DNA of 25,318 bases from Gammaproteobacteria bacterium (GCA_016927175.1 JAFGNC010000586.1:1-25318), one strand, 5' to 3'. Positions 6,386 to 15,363 are shown, numbered from the stretch's first letter. Notes: generated by a model from the sequence alone, not told the origin. Made by a program: numbers and translations.

Positions 6386-8263
6386 ATGTTCCGCTTCTTC
6401 GAAAACCTGATAGACCCGTTCCCGCGCGAGGAGCCGCATCCGCCCCCGCGCGGGCTGCTCGCGTTCCTGTACTACTACTCGCGGCCCGTGCTGCCGTGGC
6501 TCGCCGTGCTGTCCGTGCTGACGGCGATGGTCTCGACCGTGGAGGTCGCGCTGTTCGGCTATATCGGTTCGCTGGTGGACTGGCTCGCCGATGCGGACCG
6601 CGAATCGTTCTTCGCCGAGAACGGCGCGCGGCTGCTCGCGATCGGCGTCGCGATCGCGGTTGGCCTGCCGCTGCTGGTGCTGGCGCAGTCGCTGCTGCTG
6701 CACCAGGCCATCTTCGGCAACTACCCGATGCTGGTGCGCTGGCTCGCCCACCGCTACGTGCTGCGGCAAAGCATGCGGTTCTTCCAGGACGAGCTGGCAG
6801 GCCGGGTTTCGCAGAAGATCATGCAGACGGCGCTCGCGGTGCGCGAGACCGTCACGACGCTGCTGGACGTCATGGTGTACGTCGTCGTGTACTTCACCGG
6901 CGCCGTGATCCTGATCGGCAGCGCGGATCTCGTGCTGGCCACTCCGCTCGTCGCCTGGCTCGCCGGCTACGTCGCGTTGCTGCTCTACTTCGTGCCGCGG
7001 CTGCGCGCGGTCTCGATGGCGCAGGCCGATGCGCGTGCGACGATGACCGGCCGGATAGTCGACAGCTACACGAACATCCAGACGATCAAGCTCTTCGCGC
7101 ACACTTCGCGCGAGCAGGAGTACGCGCGCGATGCGATGAGCGGCTTCATGACCACCGTGCACCGGCAGATGCGCCTGGTCACGAAGCTGACGGTCTCGCT
7201 GCAGACGCTGAACGCGCTGTTGCTCGTCGCGGTGGCCGGGCTCGCCGTGTGGGCCTGGCAGCAGGCGCTCGTCACGCTCGGCGCGATCGCGGTGGCGGTT
7301 GCGCTCGTCATGCGCCTGCGCTCGATGTCGAACTGGATCCTGTGGGAGGTCGCCGGGCTGTTCGAGCACATCGGCACCGTCCAGGACGGCATCACGACCG
7401 TGGCGCAGCCGCTCACCGTCAGGGACAAGGGAGGCGCCCGCGACCTCGCCGTGACACGCGGGCGCATCCGCTTCGAGCACGTCGGCTTCAACTACGCGGC
7501 CGAGACCGGCGTCATCGACGATCTGACCCTCGAGATCCGGCCCGGTGAGAAGGTCGGGATCGTCGGCCGCTCCGGGGCCGGCAAGTCGACGCTCGTGAAC
7601 CTGTTGCTGCGATTCTACGATCTGCAGTCGGGCCGCATCGCGATCGACGGCCAGGACATCGCGGAGGTCACGCAGGAGTCGCTGCGCCGCCAGATCGGCA
7701 TGGTGACGCAGGATACTTCGCTGCTGCACCGGTCGATCCGGGACAACATCCGGTACGGGCGGCCGGACGCCACCGAAGAGGAGATCGTCGAGGCCGCGCG
7801 CCGGGCGCATGCGCACGAGTTCATCGGCGAGCTGACGGATCATCAGGGCCGCAAAGCCTACGACGCGCATGCGGGCGAGCGCGGCGTCAAGCTCTCCGGC
7901 GGGCAGCGGCAGCGCATCGCGATCGCGCGCGTGCTGCTGAAGAACGCGCCGATTCTGGTGCTGGACGAAGCCACGTCGGCGCTCGATTCGGAGGTCGAGG
8001 CCGCGATTCAGGAGCAGCTCCAGCCGCTGATGCAGGACAAGACGGTGATCGCGATCGCCCATCGCCTTTCCACGATCGCCGCAATGGATCGGCTCGTCGT
8101 CATGGACCGGGGACGTATCGTCGAGACCGGCACGCACGAGGAGCTATTGCGGGTCGGCGGCATCTATGCGGAGCTCTGGAGGCGGCAGTCCGGCGGATTC
8201 CTCGGCTGCGAGCCGGCCGAGGCGGAGATCGAGGAGCACGAGCAGCGCCTGCTCGGGACCTGA
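6386..8263 (+). CDS. MsbA/ATM1-like ABC exporter, fused permease-ATPase
   Basis: A 625-residue half-transporter that should dimerise in the inner membrane and export a lipid, drug or metabolite using ATP. The N-terminal ~330 residues hold six membrane segments (such as PWLAVLSVLTAMVSTVEVAL, VMVYVVVYFTGAVILIG and LNALLLVAVAGLAVWAW). The nucleotide-binding domain has Walker A GRSGAGKST at 394-402, the Q-loop in GMVTQDTSLLHRSIRDNIRYG (split here as two blocks), signature LSGGQ at 503-507, Walker B ILVLDEA at 523-529 and the switch His559 (AHRLST). All catalytic residues are present. ATG 6386 has AGGAG (6374-6378) seven bases upstream. The gene stands alone after a SoxR-type promoter and diverges from the carotenoid oxygenase, so export of a redox-active or toxic compound is a reasonable inference. 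The substrate is unknown. Confidence 0.95.
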   Translation: MFRFFENLIDPFPREEPHPPPRGLLAFLYYYSRPVLPWLAVLSVLTAMVSTVEVALFGYIGSLVDWLADADRESFFAENGARLLAIGVAIAVGLPLLVLAQSLLLHQAIFGNYPMLVRWLAHRYVLRQSMRFFQDELAGRVSQKIMQTALAVRETVTTLLDVMVYVVVYFTGAVILIGSADLVLATPLVAWLAGYVALLLYFVPRLRAVSMAQADARATMTGRIVDSYTNIQTIKLFAHTSREQEYARDAMSGFMTTVHRQMRLVTKLTVSLQTLNALLLVAVAGLAVWAWQQALVTLGAIAVAVALVMRLRSMSNWILWEVAGLFEHIGTVQDGITTVAQPLTVRDKGGARDLAVTRGRIRFEHVGFNYAAETGVIDDLTLEIRPGEKVGIVGRSGAGKSTLVNLLLRFYDLQSGRIAIDGQDIAEVTQESLRRQIGMVTQDTSLLHRSIRDNIRYGRPDATEEEIVEAARRAHAHEFIGELTDHQGRKAYDAHAGERGVKLSGGQRQRIAIARVLLKNAPILVLDEATSALDSEVEAAIQEQLQPLMQDKTVIAIAHRLSTIAAMDRLVVMDRGRIVETGTHEELLRVGGIYAELWRRQSGGFLGCEPAEAEIEEHEQRLLGT

Positions 8264-8388
8264 GAGCGGCGGGGTAGAGATCGGGTTCGCCGGCCTGGCG
8301 CGTCCGAGCCGGCGCCGACCGAAGCGGCGGCGTCCCGCCGGGCGGCGTCATCAGCTGTCGTTCATCGTCCGGCCGGTAGGCTGCGCCC

Positions 8389-9573
8389 ATGCGAAATGCC
8401 AAAGCACGCCTGTCGGCGCACGTGGTCGCGGCCGCGGCGCTATCGATCGTCGCGACGTCCGCGCCGGGCGCGGGCCGCGTATGGGAAGACGCCGATCACG
8501 GCATTCGCGCCGTCCTGGTAGCGGACGGGCTCGTGTGGCCCTGGGACATCGCGTTCCTGCCCGACGGCGACGCGATGCTCGTGACGGAGGCGCCCGGCAG
8601 GCTGCGCATCGTCCGCGACGGTGCCGTTGCGCCCTCGCCCGCGTGGACCTCGCCGTCGCCGCGGAGCGACGACGTGCTGCACGGCGTCGTCCTTCATCCG
8701 CGTTTCGCCGAGAACGGATGGGTCTACGTCTCCTATGCCAGGAGCGGCTGGCGCGGCATCACGCTCGCGATCGCGCGCGGCCGCCTCCGGAACGACCGGC
8801 TCGTCGGCGTGCGGGAGATCTTCGTCGCCGACGCGTGGGCCGACGCGCTGCACAACATCGCCGGCCGGATGGCTTTCGGGCCCGACGGAGCGCTGTACGT
8901 GTCCATCGGCGATCGCGACCGGCTGTGGGTGACGGACAACGACGAGCTCCGGATGCGCGCGCAGAGGCTCGACGACCACGTCGGCAAGGTTCTGCGGCTG
9001 ACGGAAGACGGCGGCGTGCCCAAGGACAATCCGTTCGTCGGCAGACGCGGCGTGAAGCCCGAGATCTTCGCCTACGGATTCCGCAACGGCTACGGGCTCG
9101 CTTTCCATCCTGAAACGGCCGAGCTGTGGCAGGCCGACATCGGGCCTCGCGGCGGCGACGAGATCAATGTCGTCGTGCCCGGCGGCAACTACGGCTGGCC
9201 GCTCGTGTCGGCGGGCACCCGCTACTCCGGGACGGCGATCGGCGCGGGTGCCGGCACGCTGCCCGAAGCGCGAATGCCGTCGATCTGGTGGGTCCCGGCC
9301 ATCACGCCGTCGAGCATCGCGTTCTACACGGCGGACGAGCTTCCCGACTGGAGCGGAAACCTGCTGGTCAGCGCGCTGAGCGGCAAGCAGCTGCAGCGCA
9401 TCGTATTCGGGGAGGATGGCACGGAGCGGCTGCGCGAGCCTCTGCTCGAGGACCTCGGGCTGCGGTTTCGCGTTGTCACGCAGGGCCCCGACGGTTACCT
9501 TTACGCCGCCACCGAGAAGCGGTACGGCGGCGGCGACGCCGACGGCGCGATCCTTCGTATCGAGCCGTACTGA
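8389..9573 (+). CDS. PQQ-dependent aldose (sugar) dehydrogenase-like protein
   Basis: A 394-residue secreted six-bladed propeller of the soluble glucose/sorbosone dehydrogenase (GSDH) family, which oxidises sugars in the periplasm with PQQ. The signal peptide is VVAAAALSIVATSAPGAG. Family marks are LVWPWDIAFLPDGDAMLVTE, LHGVVLHPRF, GRMAFGPDGALYVSIGDR, GKVLRLTEDGGVPKDNPF, FAYGFRNGYGLAFHPET, LWQADIGPRGGDEINVV and GGNYGWPLVSAGT. The probable active-site His is in LHNIAGRM, but there it sits three residues before the Gly-Arg pair, where I recall two in characterised relatives. ATG 8389 leads directly into the signal peptide; the ribosome site is weak (GGTAGG). It has no obvious operon partner, though ExoIII follows 72 nt later on the same strand. 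Confidence 0.9.
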   Translation: MRNAKARLSAHVVAAAALSIVATSAPGAGRVWEDADHGIRAVLVADGLVWPWDIAFLPDGDAMLVTEAPGRLRIVRDGAVAPSPAWTSPSPRSDDVLHGVVLHPRFAENGWVYVSYARSGWRGITLAIARGRLRNDRLVGVREIFVADAWADALHNIAGRMAFGPDGALYVSIGDRDRLWVTDNDELRMRAQRLDDHVGKVLRLTEDGGVPKDNPFVGRRGVKPEIFAYGFRNGYGLAFHPETAELWQADIGPRGGDEINVVVPGGNYGWPLVSAGTRYSGTAIGAGAGTLPEARMPSIWWVPAITPSSIAFYTADELPDWSGNLLVSALSGKQLQRIVFGEDGTERLREPLLEDLGLRFRVVTQGPDGYLYAATEKRYGGGDADGAILRIEPY

Positions 9574-9645
9574 TCCCGTTTCGACGAATGACCATACGTA
9601 ACATCGAGAGGAGCGGATGACGACGATCTGCCCCCATGCCATTCC

Positions 9646-10416
9646 ATGCGACTCGTGAGCTGGAACGTCAACGGGTTGCGCGCCTGCGCGAAAAAAGGCT
9701 TCGCCGACTTCCTTCGCGAATCGCGTGCCGACATCGTCGGCGTTCAGGAGGTCCGCGCGCGTCCCGATCAGCTCGACTCGGCGGATTGCGTGCCGCCCGG
9801 GTGGAACGCGTACTTCGCGCCGGCCGAAAGACCCGGCTACAGCGGCGTCGCGATCTACTCGCGCGCGGCGGCCGACGCCGTCGACATCGGTCTCGGCGAC
9901 GCGCGCTTCGACGTCGAAGGCCGGCTGATCGTCGCGCGCTACGGCCGGACATACGTCGTCAACGGCTATTTTCCCAAAGGCAGCGGCAAGGATCGCGACA
10001 ACAGCCGCGTCCCGTACAAGCTCGACTTCTACGCGGCGGCGTTCGACCGCGTGCAGCAGCTTCGGCGCCGCGGCAACGTCTTCGTCGTCGGCGATTTCAA
10101 CACGGCGCACGATGAGATCGATCTGGCGCGGCCGAAGGGCAACACGAAAACCAGCGGGTTTCTGCCCGAAGAGCGCGCGGAGATCTCGCGCTGGATCGGC
10201 GCGGGCTGGGTCGACGTGTTTCGCGCCCGCCATCCCGGCGAGAGCGGCCACTACACGTGGTGGCGGCAGTGGGGCGGCGCGCGGGAGCGTAACGTCGGCT
10301 GGCGTATCGATTACGTGCTGGCTTCACCGTCCGCGGCTAAGCGCGTGACCGATGCGTTCATCTGGCCGCACGTGACAGGATCCGACCATTGCCCGGTCGG
10401 GGTCGACTTCGCGTGA
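9646..10416 (+). CDS. xthA: Exodeoxyribonuclease III (AP endonuclease)
   Basis: A 256-residue ExoIII that cuts DNA at abasic sites and degrades 3' ends in base-excision repair, in the cytoplasm. The catalytic set is complete: Asn7 (SWNVNG), Glu35 (VQEVRA), Asp150 and Asn152 (GDFNTAH), Asp222 (GWRIDYVLAS), and Asp247-His248 (GSDHCPVGVDF). Length fits the family. ATG 9646 begins exactly at the conserved MRLVSWNVNG, but no Shine-Dalgarno precedes it closely. Instead GAGAGGAG (9606-9613) lies just before a 13-codon out-of-frame ORF (9617-9658) that overlaps the start. Its end faces the ybiI stop 11 nt away, with no evident terminator between. Confidence 0.97.
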   Translation: MRLVSWNVNGLRACAKKGFADFLRESRADIVGVQEVRARPDQLDSADCVPPGWNAYFAPAERPGYSGVAIYSRAAADAVDIGLGDARFDVEGRLIVARYGRTYVVNGYFPKGSGKDRDNSRVPYKLDFYAAAFDRVQQLRRRGNVFVVGDFNTAHDEIDLARPKGNTKTSGFLPEERAEISRWIGAGWVDVFRARHPGESGHYTWWRQWGGARERNVGWRIDYVLASPSAAKRVTDAFIWPHVTGSDHCPVGVDFA

Positions 10417-10427
10417 TGCGCTGCGGC

Positions 10428-10697
10428 CTAGCGCAGCTGACTGTCCTTGTTTCCCCGGCGGTTGTACCCGCGGCTGCGTCCCGCCTCCGTCTTGTCGAGC
10501 TCGGCCTGGCAACCGAGGCACCGGCGAACTCCCGGCAGCGCCCGACGACGCGCCTCGGGGATCTCTTCCCCGCATTCCTCGCAGCGGCGCAGGCTCTCGC
10601 CCGACGGCAGCTTGCCGCGGGCGCTTTCGACCGCGTCCTCGACGCTGGCGTCGATCTGCTCCTGAACCGCGCCGTCGCGTGCCCAACCCGTAGCCAT
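10428..10697 (-). CDS. ybiI: DksA/TraR-family zinc-finger protein, YbiI type
   Basis: An 89-residue protein strikingly close to E. coli YbiI along its whole length (MATGWARDGAVQEQID at the start, GYNRRGNKDSQLR at the end). The C4 zinc finger is Cys39-Cys42 (CEEC) and Cys60-Cys63 (CLGC). DksA/TraR proteins bind the RNA polymerase secondary channel, but YbiI lacks the long coiled coil of DksA and its role is unclear. The start at 10697 matches the family N-terminus; the ribosome site is weak (GAAG). The permease stop lies 49 nt upstream on the same strand, so readthrough from the ABC operon is possible. Confidence 0.93.
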   Translation of the reverse strand: MATGWARDGAVQEQIDASVEDAVESARGKLPSGESLRRCEECGEEIPEARRRALPGVRRCLGCQAELDKTEAGRSRGYNRRGNKDSQLR

Positions 10698-10746
10698 GTC
10701 TTCAAGCTACCCGAGCTTTATGTGCCGAGGCAACCGGCAAAGGGCG

Positions 10747-13191
10747 CTACTCCTCGCGCAAGGCCCGCATCGGATCGATTCGGGCGGCGCGACGCGCCGG
10801 CAGCCAGCCTGCAACAGCCGCGGTCGCGACCAGCACGGCCGCGACGCCGGCATAGGTCGGCACGTCGAGCGCGGTCACGCCGAACAGCAGCGACTCCATC
10901 AGGCGCGTGAGGATACCCGCGGCGGCGAGCCCGACCGCGACGCCGACGCCGACCAGGGCCAGGACGTGCCCCAGCAGTAATCGCTTCAGCTGCGCCGCCT
11001 GTGCGCCGAGCGCCATGCGGATGCCCATCTCCGCCGTACGCTGCGTCAGGATGTAGCTGATGACGCCGTAAATGCCGACCAGTCCGAGCAACAGCGCCAT
11101 CGCGCCGGTAATTCCGAGCAGCAGCATCGTCAGCGACGTACGCGCCAGCGCGCGCGAGTGAATCTCCGCCAGCGTCTCGACGCTCGCGAGAGGCAGACCG
11201 GGATCGACGGACCAGATCGCTTCCTGAACGTCCTCGAGCAACGCTGCGGTGCCCGCGCGCTCGCTGCGCAAGACGAAAGACACCGACCGGCTCATCCATT
11301 GCGCCAGCGTGTGATTCATGGGCAGATAGAATGTCTCCGCCGCGGGCCGGTCGAGCCCTTCGTGGTGAATATCGCCGACCACACCGACGATCTCGCGCCA
11401 CGGCATCGTCGGCACCATTCTGAACCGCTTGCCGAGCGCCGCCTGCGGCGAGCCCCACTCCCTTCGGGCGAGATTCGCGGAGACGAGCGCCACCGGCCGA
11501 CCCTCGTAGTTGTCACGCCAGTCGAAGCTGCGCCCCGCCATGATCGGCGTCCCCAGTGTCTCGAAGAAGCCCGGCGACGCGAAGCGGAACTCGCGCGACT
11601 CGGGCGCCTCTCCGGTGGGAGGAAGGTTATCCTCGATGAAGAAGCCGCTGCTCGGGCCCTGACCGTCGAGCGGCACCCTCGACGCGAACGCGGCGGACTC
11701 GACGCCCGAAATCGCCGCGAGCCGATCCTGGATCCGGTTCTGCATCCGGACCGCGACGCTGAAGTCGGGCTGCTGCGCTTCCGGAATGCTGATGTCCACG
11801 ACCTGCACGGTCGCGGGATGCGAAAACCCCGGATCGACGCCGTGCAGCGATACGTACGTGCGGATCATCAGGCCCGCGGCGACCAGCAGCACGAGCGCGA
11901 TCGACACCTGCGCCACGACCAGGGCGTTGCGCAGACGGTGCTGCTCCCGCGTCGCGCTGTGCGCCGGCCCCGCTCGACCGAGCGTAGCGACGATCCGCGG
12001 CGCGGCGTGCCTGATCATCGGCAGCAGCCCGAAAAACGCGCCGGATATCAGCGAAATCCCCAGCGCGAACAGCAGAACGTTCGAGTCGATCGCGATCTCG
12101 AGCACGCCGGGCAGATCCTGCCCGGCGACGGCGAGCAGCACCGGCAACCCGACGTTTGCGAGGACGAGGCCCAACGCGCCGCCCGCGAGCCCGAGCAGCA
12201 CGCTCTCGAGCAACAGGCCCCGCCCGATCACGGCCGGCTCGGCGCCGAGCGCGGCGCGGATCGCGAGCTCCCGGCCGCGCCGCTCGGTGCGCACGAGCTG
12301 AAGATTTGCGACGTTCGCGCACGCGATCAGCAGCAGCATGCCGATCGTTCCCATCAGGACCCACAGCACGTCGGCGAGATCCCGAACGAAAAAATCCTTC
12401 AGCGGCCGCAGATTCGGCTGCAGGCGCAGATCGGCGAGCGTGCGCATGTCCATGCCCGGCACGGCAGGGAACGTCTCCATCATGATCGGAATCATGCGAT
12501 CGACGTCGGCGCTCGCCTCGTCGAGCGTGACGCCGGGCCTCAGTCTCGCGATGCCCTCCTCACCAAGCGGCCCGACGAATGCGATCGCACGATCCGGCTG
12601 CATCGGCAGCAGGACGTCGGCCGGCCGCTGCAGCAGGCGAAAGCTCTGCGGCAGAACGCCGATCACCGTGTGCGGCGCACCGTCGACGGTCAGGGTCCGG
12701 CCGAGCACGTCCGCCGAACCGCCGAAACGCCGCTGCCAGTAGGCGTGCGACAGCATCACGGTGCTTGCGGCGCCGGGCTGATCGTCCGCTTCTGTGAACG
12801 AGCGGCCGACAAGAGGCTCGACGCGCAGCGTCGGCAGAAACTCGTGCGTCGCGATCAGCGCCCGCACTTCCTCGGGACTGCCCATGCCGGTCACGCTGGC
12901 GGTATCCGCGCTCCACAGCGCGACGGACTCGAAAGTGCGGTTGTGCTCGCGGTAAGTGAAGTACAGCGAGGGCGACGCCGGCAACACGTTGCCCGGCATC
13001 CTCGGCGAGCGGTGGCTCAGCGCGACGAGCCGGTCGGACTCCGGAAACGGCAGCGGCTGGACCAGGACGCCGTTGACGACGCTGAATATCGCCGTCGTCG
13101 CGCCGATCGCGATCGCGAGCGTAAGCACGCTGGTCAGCGTGAACGCGGGTGCGCGGAAAAGCCGGCAAATCGTCTGTCTGAGCGGCGTCAC
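10747..13191 (-). CDS. MacB/FtsX-type ABC permease with duplicated domains (ADOP-like)
   Basis: An 814-residue inner-membrane permease made of two consecutive MacB-like units. Unit 1 has a membrane helix at about 17-43, a periplasmic MacB_PCD domain to about 270, then three helices (VLWVLMGTIGMLLLIACANV, LLLESVLLGLAGGALGLVLA, LLFALGISLISGAFFGLLP). Unit 2 starts near 422 (ALVVAQVSIALVLLVAAGLM), has a second periplasmic domain, and ends with three more helices and DPMRALREE. This is the layout of duplicated orphan permeases, but here an ATPase and adaptor lie directly upstream, so it is not an orphan. I chose GTG 13191 because AGGAG (13197-13201) sits five bases upstream; a GTG at 13209 would add six residues. 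It probably forms a mechanotransmission exporter with the two upstream proteins. Confidence 0.9.
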   Translation of the reverse strand: MTPLRQTICRLFRAPAFTLTSVLTLAIAIGATTAIFSVVNGVLVQPLPFPESDRLVALSHRSPRMPGNVLPASPSLYFTYREHNRTFESVALWSADTASVTGMGSPEEVRALIATHEFLPTLRVEPLVGRSFTEADDQPGAASTVMLSHAYWQRRFGGSADVLGRTLTVDGAPHTVIGVLPQSFRLLQRPADVLLPMQPDRAIAFVGPLGEEGIARLRPGVTLDEASADVDRMIPIMMETFPAVPGMDMRTLADLRLQPNLRPLKDFFVRDLADVLWVLMGTIGMLLLIACANVANLQLVRTERRGRELAIRAALGAEPAVIGRGLLLESVLLGLAGGALGLVLANVGLPVLLAVAGQDLPGVLEIAIDSNVLLFALGISLISGAFFGLLPMIRHAAPRIVATLGRAGPAHSATREQHRLRNALVVAQVSIALVLLVAAGLMIRTYVSLHGVDPGFSHPATVQVVDISIPEAQQPDFSVAVRMQNRIQDRLAAISGVESAAFASRVPLDGQGPSSGFFIEDNLPPTGEAPESREFRFASPGFFETLGTPIMAGRSFDWRDNYEGRPVALVSANLARREWGSPQAALGKRFRMVPTMPWREIVGVVGDIHHEGLDRPAAETFYLPMNHTLAQWMSRSVSFVLRSERAGTAALLEDVQEAIWSVDPGLPLASVETLAEIHSRALARTSLTMLLLGITGAMALLLGLVGIYGVISYILTQRTAEMGIRMALGAQAAQLKRLLLGHVLALVGVGVAVGLAAAGILTRLMESLLFGVTALDVPTYAGVAAVLVATAAVAGWLPARRAARIDPMRALREE

Positions 13192-13237
13192 GACCACTCC
13201 TCGCGGCACGCAGGCAGCAATGCCCAGCGCCGTGCCG

Positions 13238-14032
13238 TCACGTCGCCGCCCGCCCGCGTCGCGCCTGCTCCGCGATGCGCCGATCCTCCTCCTCGCGCAG
13301 CCGCAGCAACGTCTCCTCGTCGACGATGCGGCCGTCGAACATGTGGATCTTGCGATCGGCGTACTCCGCGTAGCGCGGATCGTGCGTGACCATGCAGATC
13401 GTCGCGCCGTCCGCGTGCAGGTCCATCAGCAGCGCCATGACGGCTTCGCCATTGCGCGAGTCGAGGTTGCCGGTCGGCTCGTCGGCCAGCAGGATCGATG
13501 GTTTGCCGACCAGCGCGCGTGCGACGGCGACGCGCTGCTGCTGACCGCCCGACAGCTGCGACGGGTAATGCCGCAGCCGGTGCGCCATGTTCACGCGCTC
13601 GAGCGCTTCGATGACGCGTCTCTTGCGCTCCTGCTTGCCGAGCCCCGACCGGTAGGTCAGCGGCAACTCGACGTTCTCGAATACCGTCAGGTCGCCGATC
13701 AGGTTGAATGCCTGAAAAATGAAGCCGATTTCCTTGTTGCGGATGCGGGCTCGCTGCGAATGATCGAGCTCCTCGACGGCCGTGCCGTTCAGCCAGTAGC
13801 GCCCGTCCGTCGGCGTGTCGAGAAGCCCGAGAATCGACAACAGCGTCGACTTGCCGCAGCCGGAAGGGCCTTCGATCGACACGTAATCGCCTTCCTCGAT
13901 GTCGAAGTGAACGCCGGACAGCGCGTGTGTTTCGATCTCGTCGGCGTAGAAAACCTTCTTGACGTCGTCCAGGTGAATCAGCGGCCCCGCTGGCTCCCGG
14001 GCCACGGCATGCGTCTCGGCTACGGCATTCAT
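13238..14032 (-). CDS. MacB/LolD-type ABC transporter ATPase
   Basis: A 264-residue stand-alone ATPase of the MacB/LolD/FtsE class that powers FtsX-type permeases. It shows Walker A GPSGCGKST (55-63), Q-loop IGFIFQAFNLI, signature LSGGQ (160-164), Walker B ILLADEP (180-186) and switch His217 (VTHDPRYAEYADR). The C-terminal tail LRLREEEDRRIAEQARRGR is charged and probably helical. ATG 14032 is preferred; an in-frame TTG two codons earlier is less likely. The permease follows after about 46 nt and the adaptor ends about 58 nt upstream, all on the minus strand, giving the order adaptor, ATPase, permease. Confidence 0.95.
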   Translation of the reverse strand: MNAVAETHAVAREPAGPLIHLDDVKKVFYADEIETHALSGVHFDIEEGDYVSIEGPSGCGKSTLLSILGLLDTPTDGRYWLNGTAVEELDHSQRARIRNKEIGFIFQAFNLIGDLTVFENVELPLTYRSGLGKQERKRRVIEALERVNMAHRLRHYPSQLSGGQQQRVAVARALVGKPSILLADEPTGNLDSRNGEAVMALLMDLHADGATICMVTHDPRYAEYADRKIHMFDGRIVDEETLLRLREEEDRRIAEQARRGRAAT

Positions 14033-14090
14033 TGGCAACAGCCCCCGATGTGTTGCGGTACAGGAATTTCTCGTTCGCGATGGCAGCGCA

Positions 14091-15344
14091 TCAGTCCAAC
14101 CGAATACGATCGTAATCGTCCCACGCCGACGTGTCCGACAGGATCACCTGGTCGCCGGGCACGAGCCCCTGCTCGACCTCGACGGCGTTGACCGACGTGC
14201 GGCCGATCTGAACCGGCACGCGCACGGCGTAGCGGCCGCCTTCGACGAGCTTGAACAGGCTGATCGTCGAGTTGGGCTGGCCGTACACGGGCCGGCCCGT
14301 GTAGACGACCCGCGGCAGGCGCTCGATCTCGATCGTGCCGTCGACGGAAAGGTCGGGGCGCGCACCGCGCGGCAGCTTGCCGGTCAGCTCGACGTCGACC
14401 TGGACGGTGCCTGCCCGCACGGCCGGATCGATTCGAATCACGCTGCCCTCGACGACGCCGTTGCGCGTATCGACGTCCACCCTCTGTTCGAGCTGCACGT
14501 CGCGCGCCTGCGTCTCGGCGATCTGCAGCTCCGCCATCAGCTCTTCAGGACGCGCGATACGCGCGATGTTCGCGCCGAGCGAGACGCGCTGGCCCTCTTC
14601 GACGAGTACCTCCTGCAGAACGCCGGGCATGCCGGCGCGCACCTGCAGCGACTCGACCTGATCGAGCCGGCGCTGGTAGACGTTGCGCGCCTGCTCGACG
14701 CGGGCGCGCTGCGACGCGATCTGCGCCTCCATGGACGCGGCGAACTGGGCGAGCCGCTCCTCCTCGATCTCGACGCGGATCCGCTGCTGCTCGGTTAGAA
14801 GCTCGGAGCGCTGATATGTGATCATCGCGACGATGCCCTCCTCGACCAGCGCCTTCTCGGCCTCGGCCTGCAGCCGGGCGCTCTCGTACTCGGCGCGGGC
14901 GAGAGCGAGCGCGGCACGCTGGTCGAGCTGCTGACTGCGCAGCTGCAGCTCCATCTCGGTCAGCTCCGCCTCGGCCGCCTCGACGGCGAAGCGCGCCTCC
15001 TCCGTCTGCTGCATCAGATCGGGGTTCGACAGCTCGGCGAGCACAGTGTCGCGTTCGACCTTGGCGCCGGCGCGCACGACGACGCGCTCGACCCGGCCGT
15101 CCGTCTGCGCCGGGATCCAGCGGATCTCCCGCGGCACCAGCACGCCGGGTCCGCGCACCTGCCGCAGCATCTCGCCTTCGCGGACCGTATCTACCCAGAC
15201 GGATGCGCGAGCGACGCTCGGCGCGGCCGGCTCGAGCCGGGCGAGCACGACCGTCACGGCGACGAGGGCCAGCGTGATGCCGGCACCGATGGTCACCTGC
15301 TTGATACGTCGACGCCGCTTTCTTTCGGGGCGTGGAATGTCCAT
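14091..15344 (-). CDS. MacA/HlyD-like periplasmic adaptor, membrane-anchored
   Basis: A 417-residue membrane-fusion protein. A basic N-terminus (RPERKRRRRIKQ) precedes one membrane helix (about 17-36). A biotinyl-lipoyl half-motif (GRVERVVVRAGAKVERDTVLAELSNPDL) is followed by a long coiled coil rich in Glu, Ala and Arg (about 113-240), the second lipoyl half (GVLQEVLVEEGQRVSLGANIA), a beta-barrel, and a membrane-proximal domain ending in GLVPGDQVILSDTSAWDDYDRIRLD. It should link the inner-membrane permease to an outer-membrane channel; no TolC-like gene is in the window. First gene of the three-gene minus-strand operon. ATG 15344 matches the natural N-terminus. Confidence 0.92.
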   Translation of the reverse strand: MDIPRPERKRRRRIKQVTIGAGITLALVAVTVVLARLEPAAPSVARASVWVDTVREGEMLRQVRGPGVLVPREIRWIPAQTDGRVERVVVRAGAKVERDTVLAELSNPDLMQQTEEARFAVEAAEAELTEMELQLRSQQLDQRAALALARAEYESARLQAEAEKALVEEGIVAMITYQRSELLTEQQRIRVEIEEERLAQFAASMEAQIASQRARVEQARNVYQRRLDQVESLQVRAGMPGVLQEVLVEEGQRVSLGANIARIARPEELMAELQIAETQARDVQLEQRVDVDTRNGVVEGSVIRIDPAVRAGTVQVDVELTGKLPRGARPDLSVDGTIEIERLPRVVYTGRPVYGQPNSTISLFKLVEGGRYAVRVPVQIGRTSVNAVEVEQGLVPGDQVILSDTSAWDDYDRIRLD

Positions 15345-15363
15345 GTCATGCCGTACGCAACGA

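Noticed and set aside
6275..8137. 620-codon minus-strand frame opposite the ABC exporter
   Set aside because: Strongly His/Arg/Gln-rich, no domain, and the plus strand has a complete ABC exporter with all motifs.
8264..8388. Possible terminator after the ABC exporter
   Set aside because: GC-rich short inverted repeats are present, but no convincing long stem with a T run, so I did not list one.
8440..10251. 603-codon minus-strand frame across the aldose dehydrogenase and xthA genes
   Set aside because: It spans two unrelated conserved genes and their gap in antisense; composition is typical of a shadow frame.
10417..10427. Bidirectional terminator between xthA and ybiI
   Set aside because: The convergent stops are 11 nt apart and no stem with a T-rich tail is visible there.
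11158..13389. 743-codon plus-strand open frame across the permease and ATPase genes
   Set aside because: It lies antisense to two clearly recognisable ABC transporter genes and its translation has no domain or coherent hydrophobic pattern.
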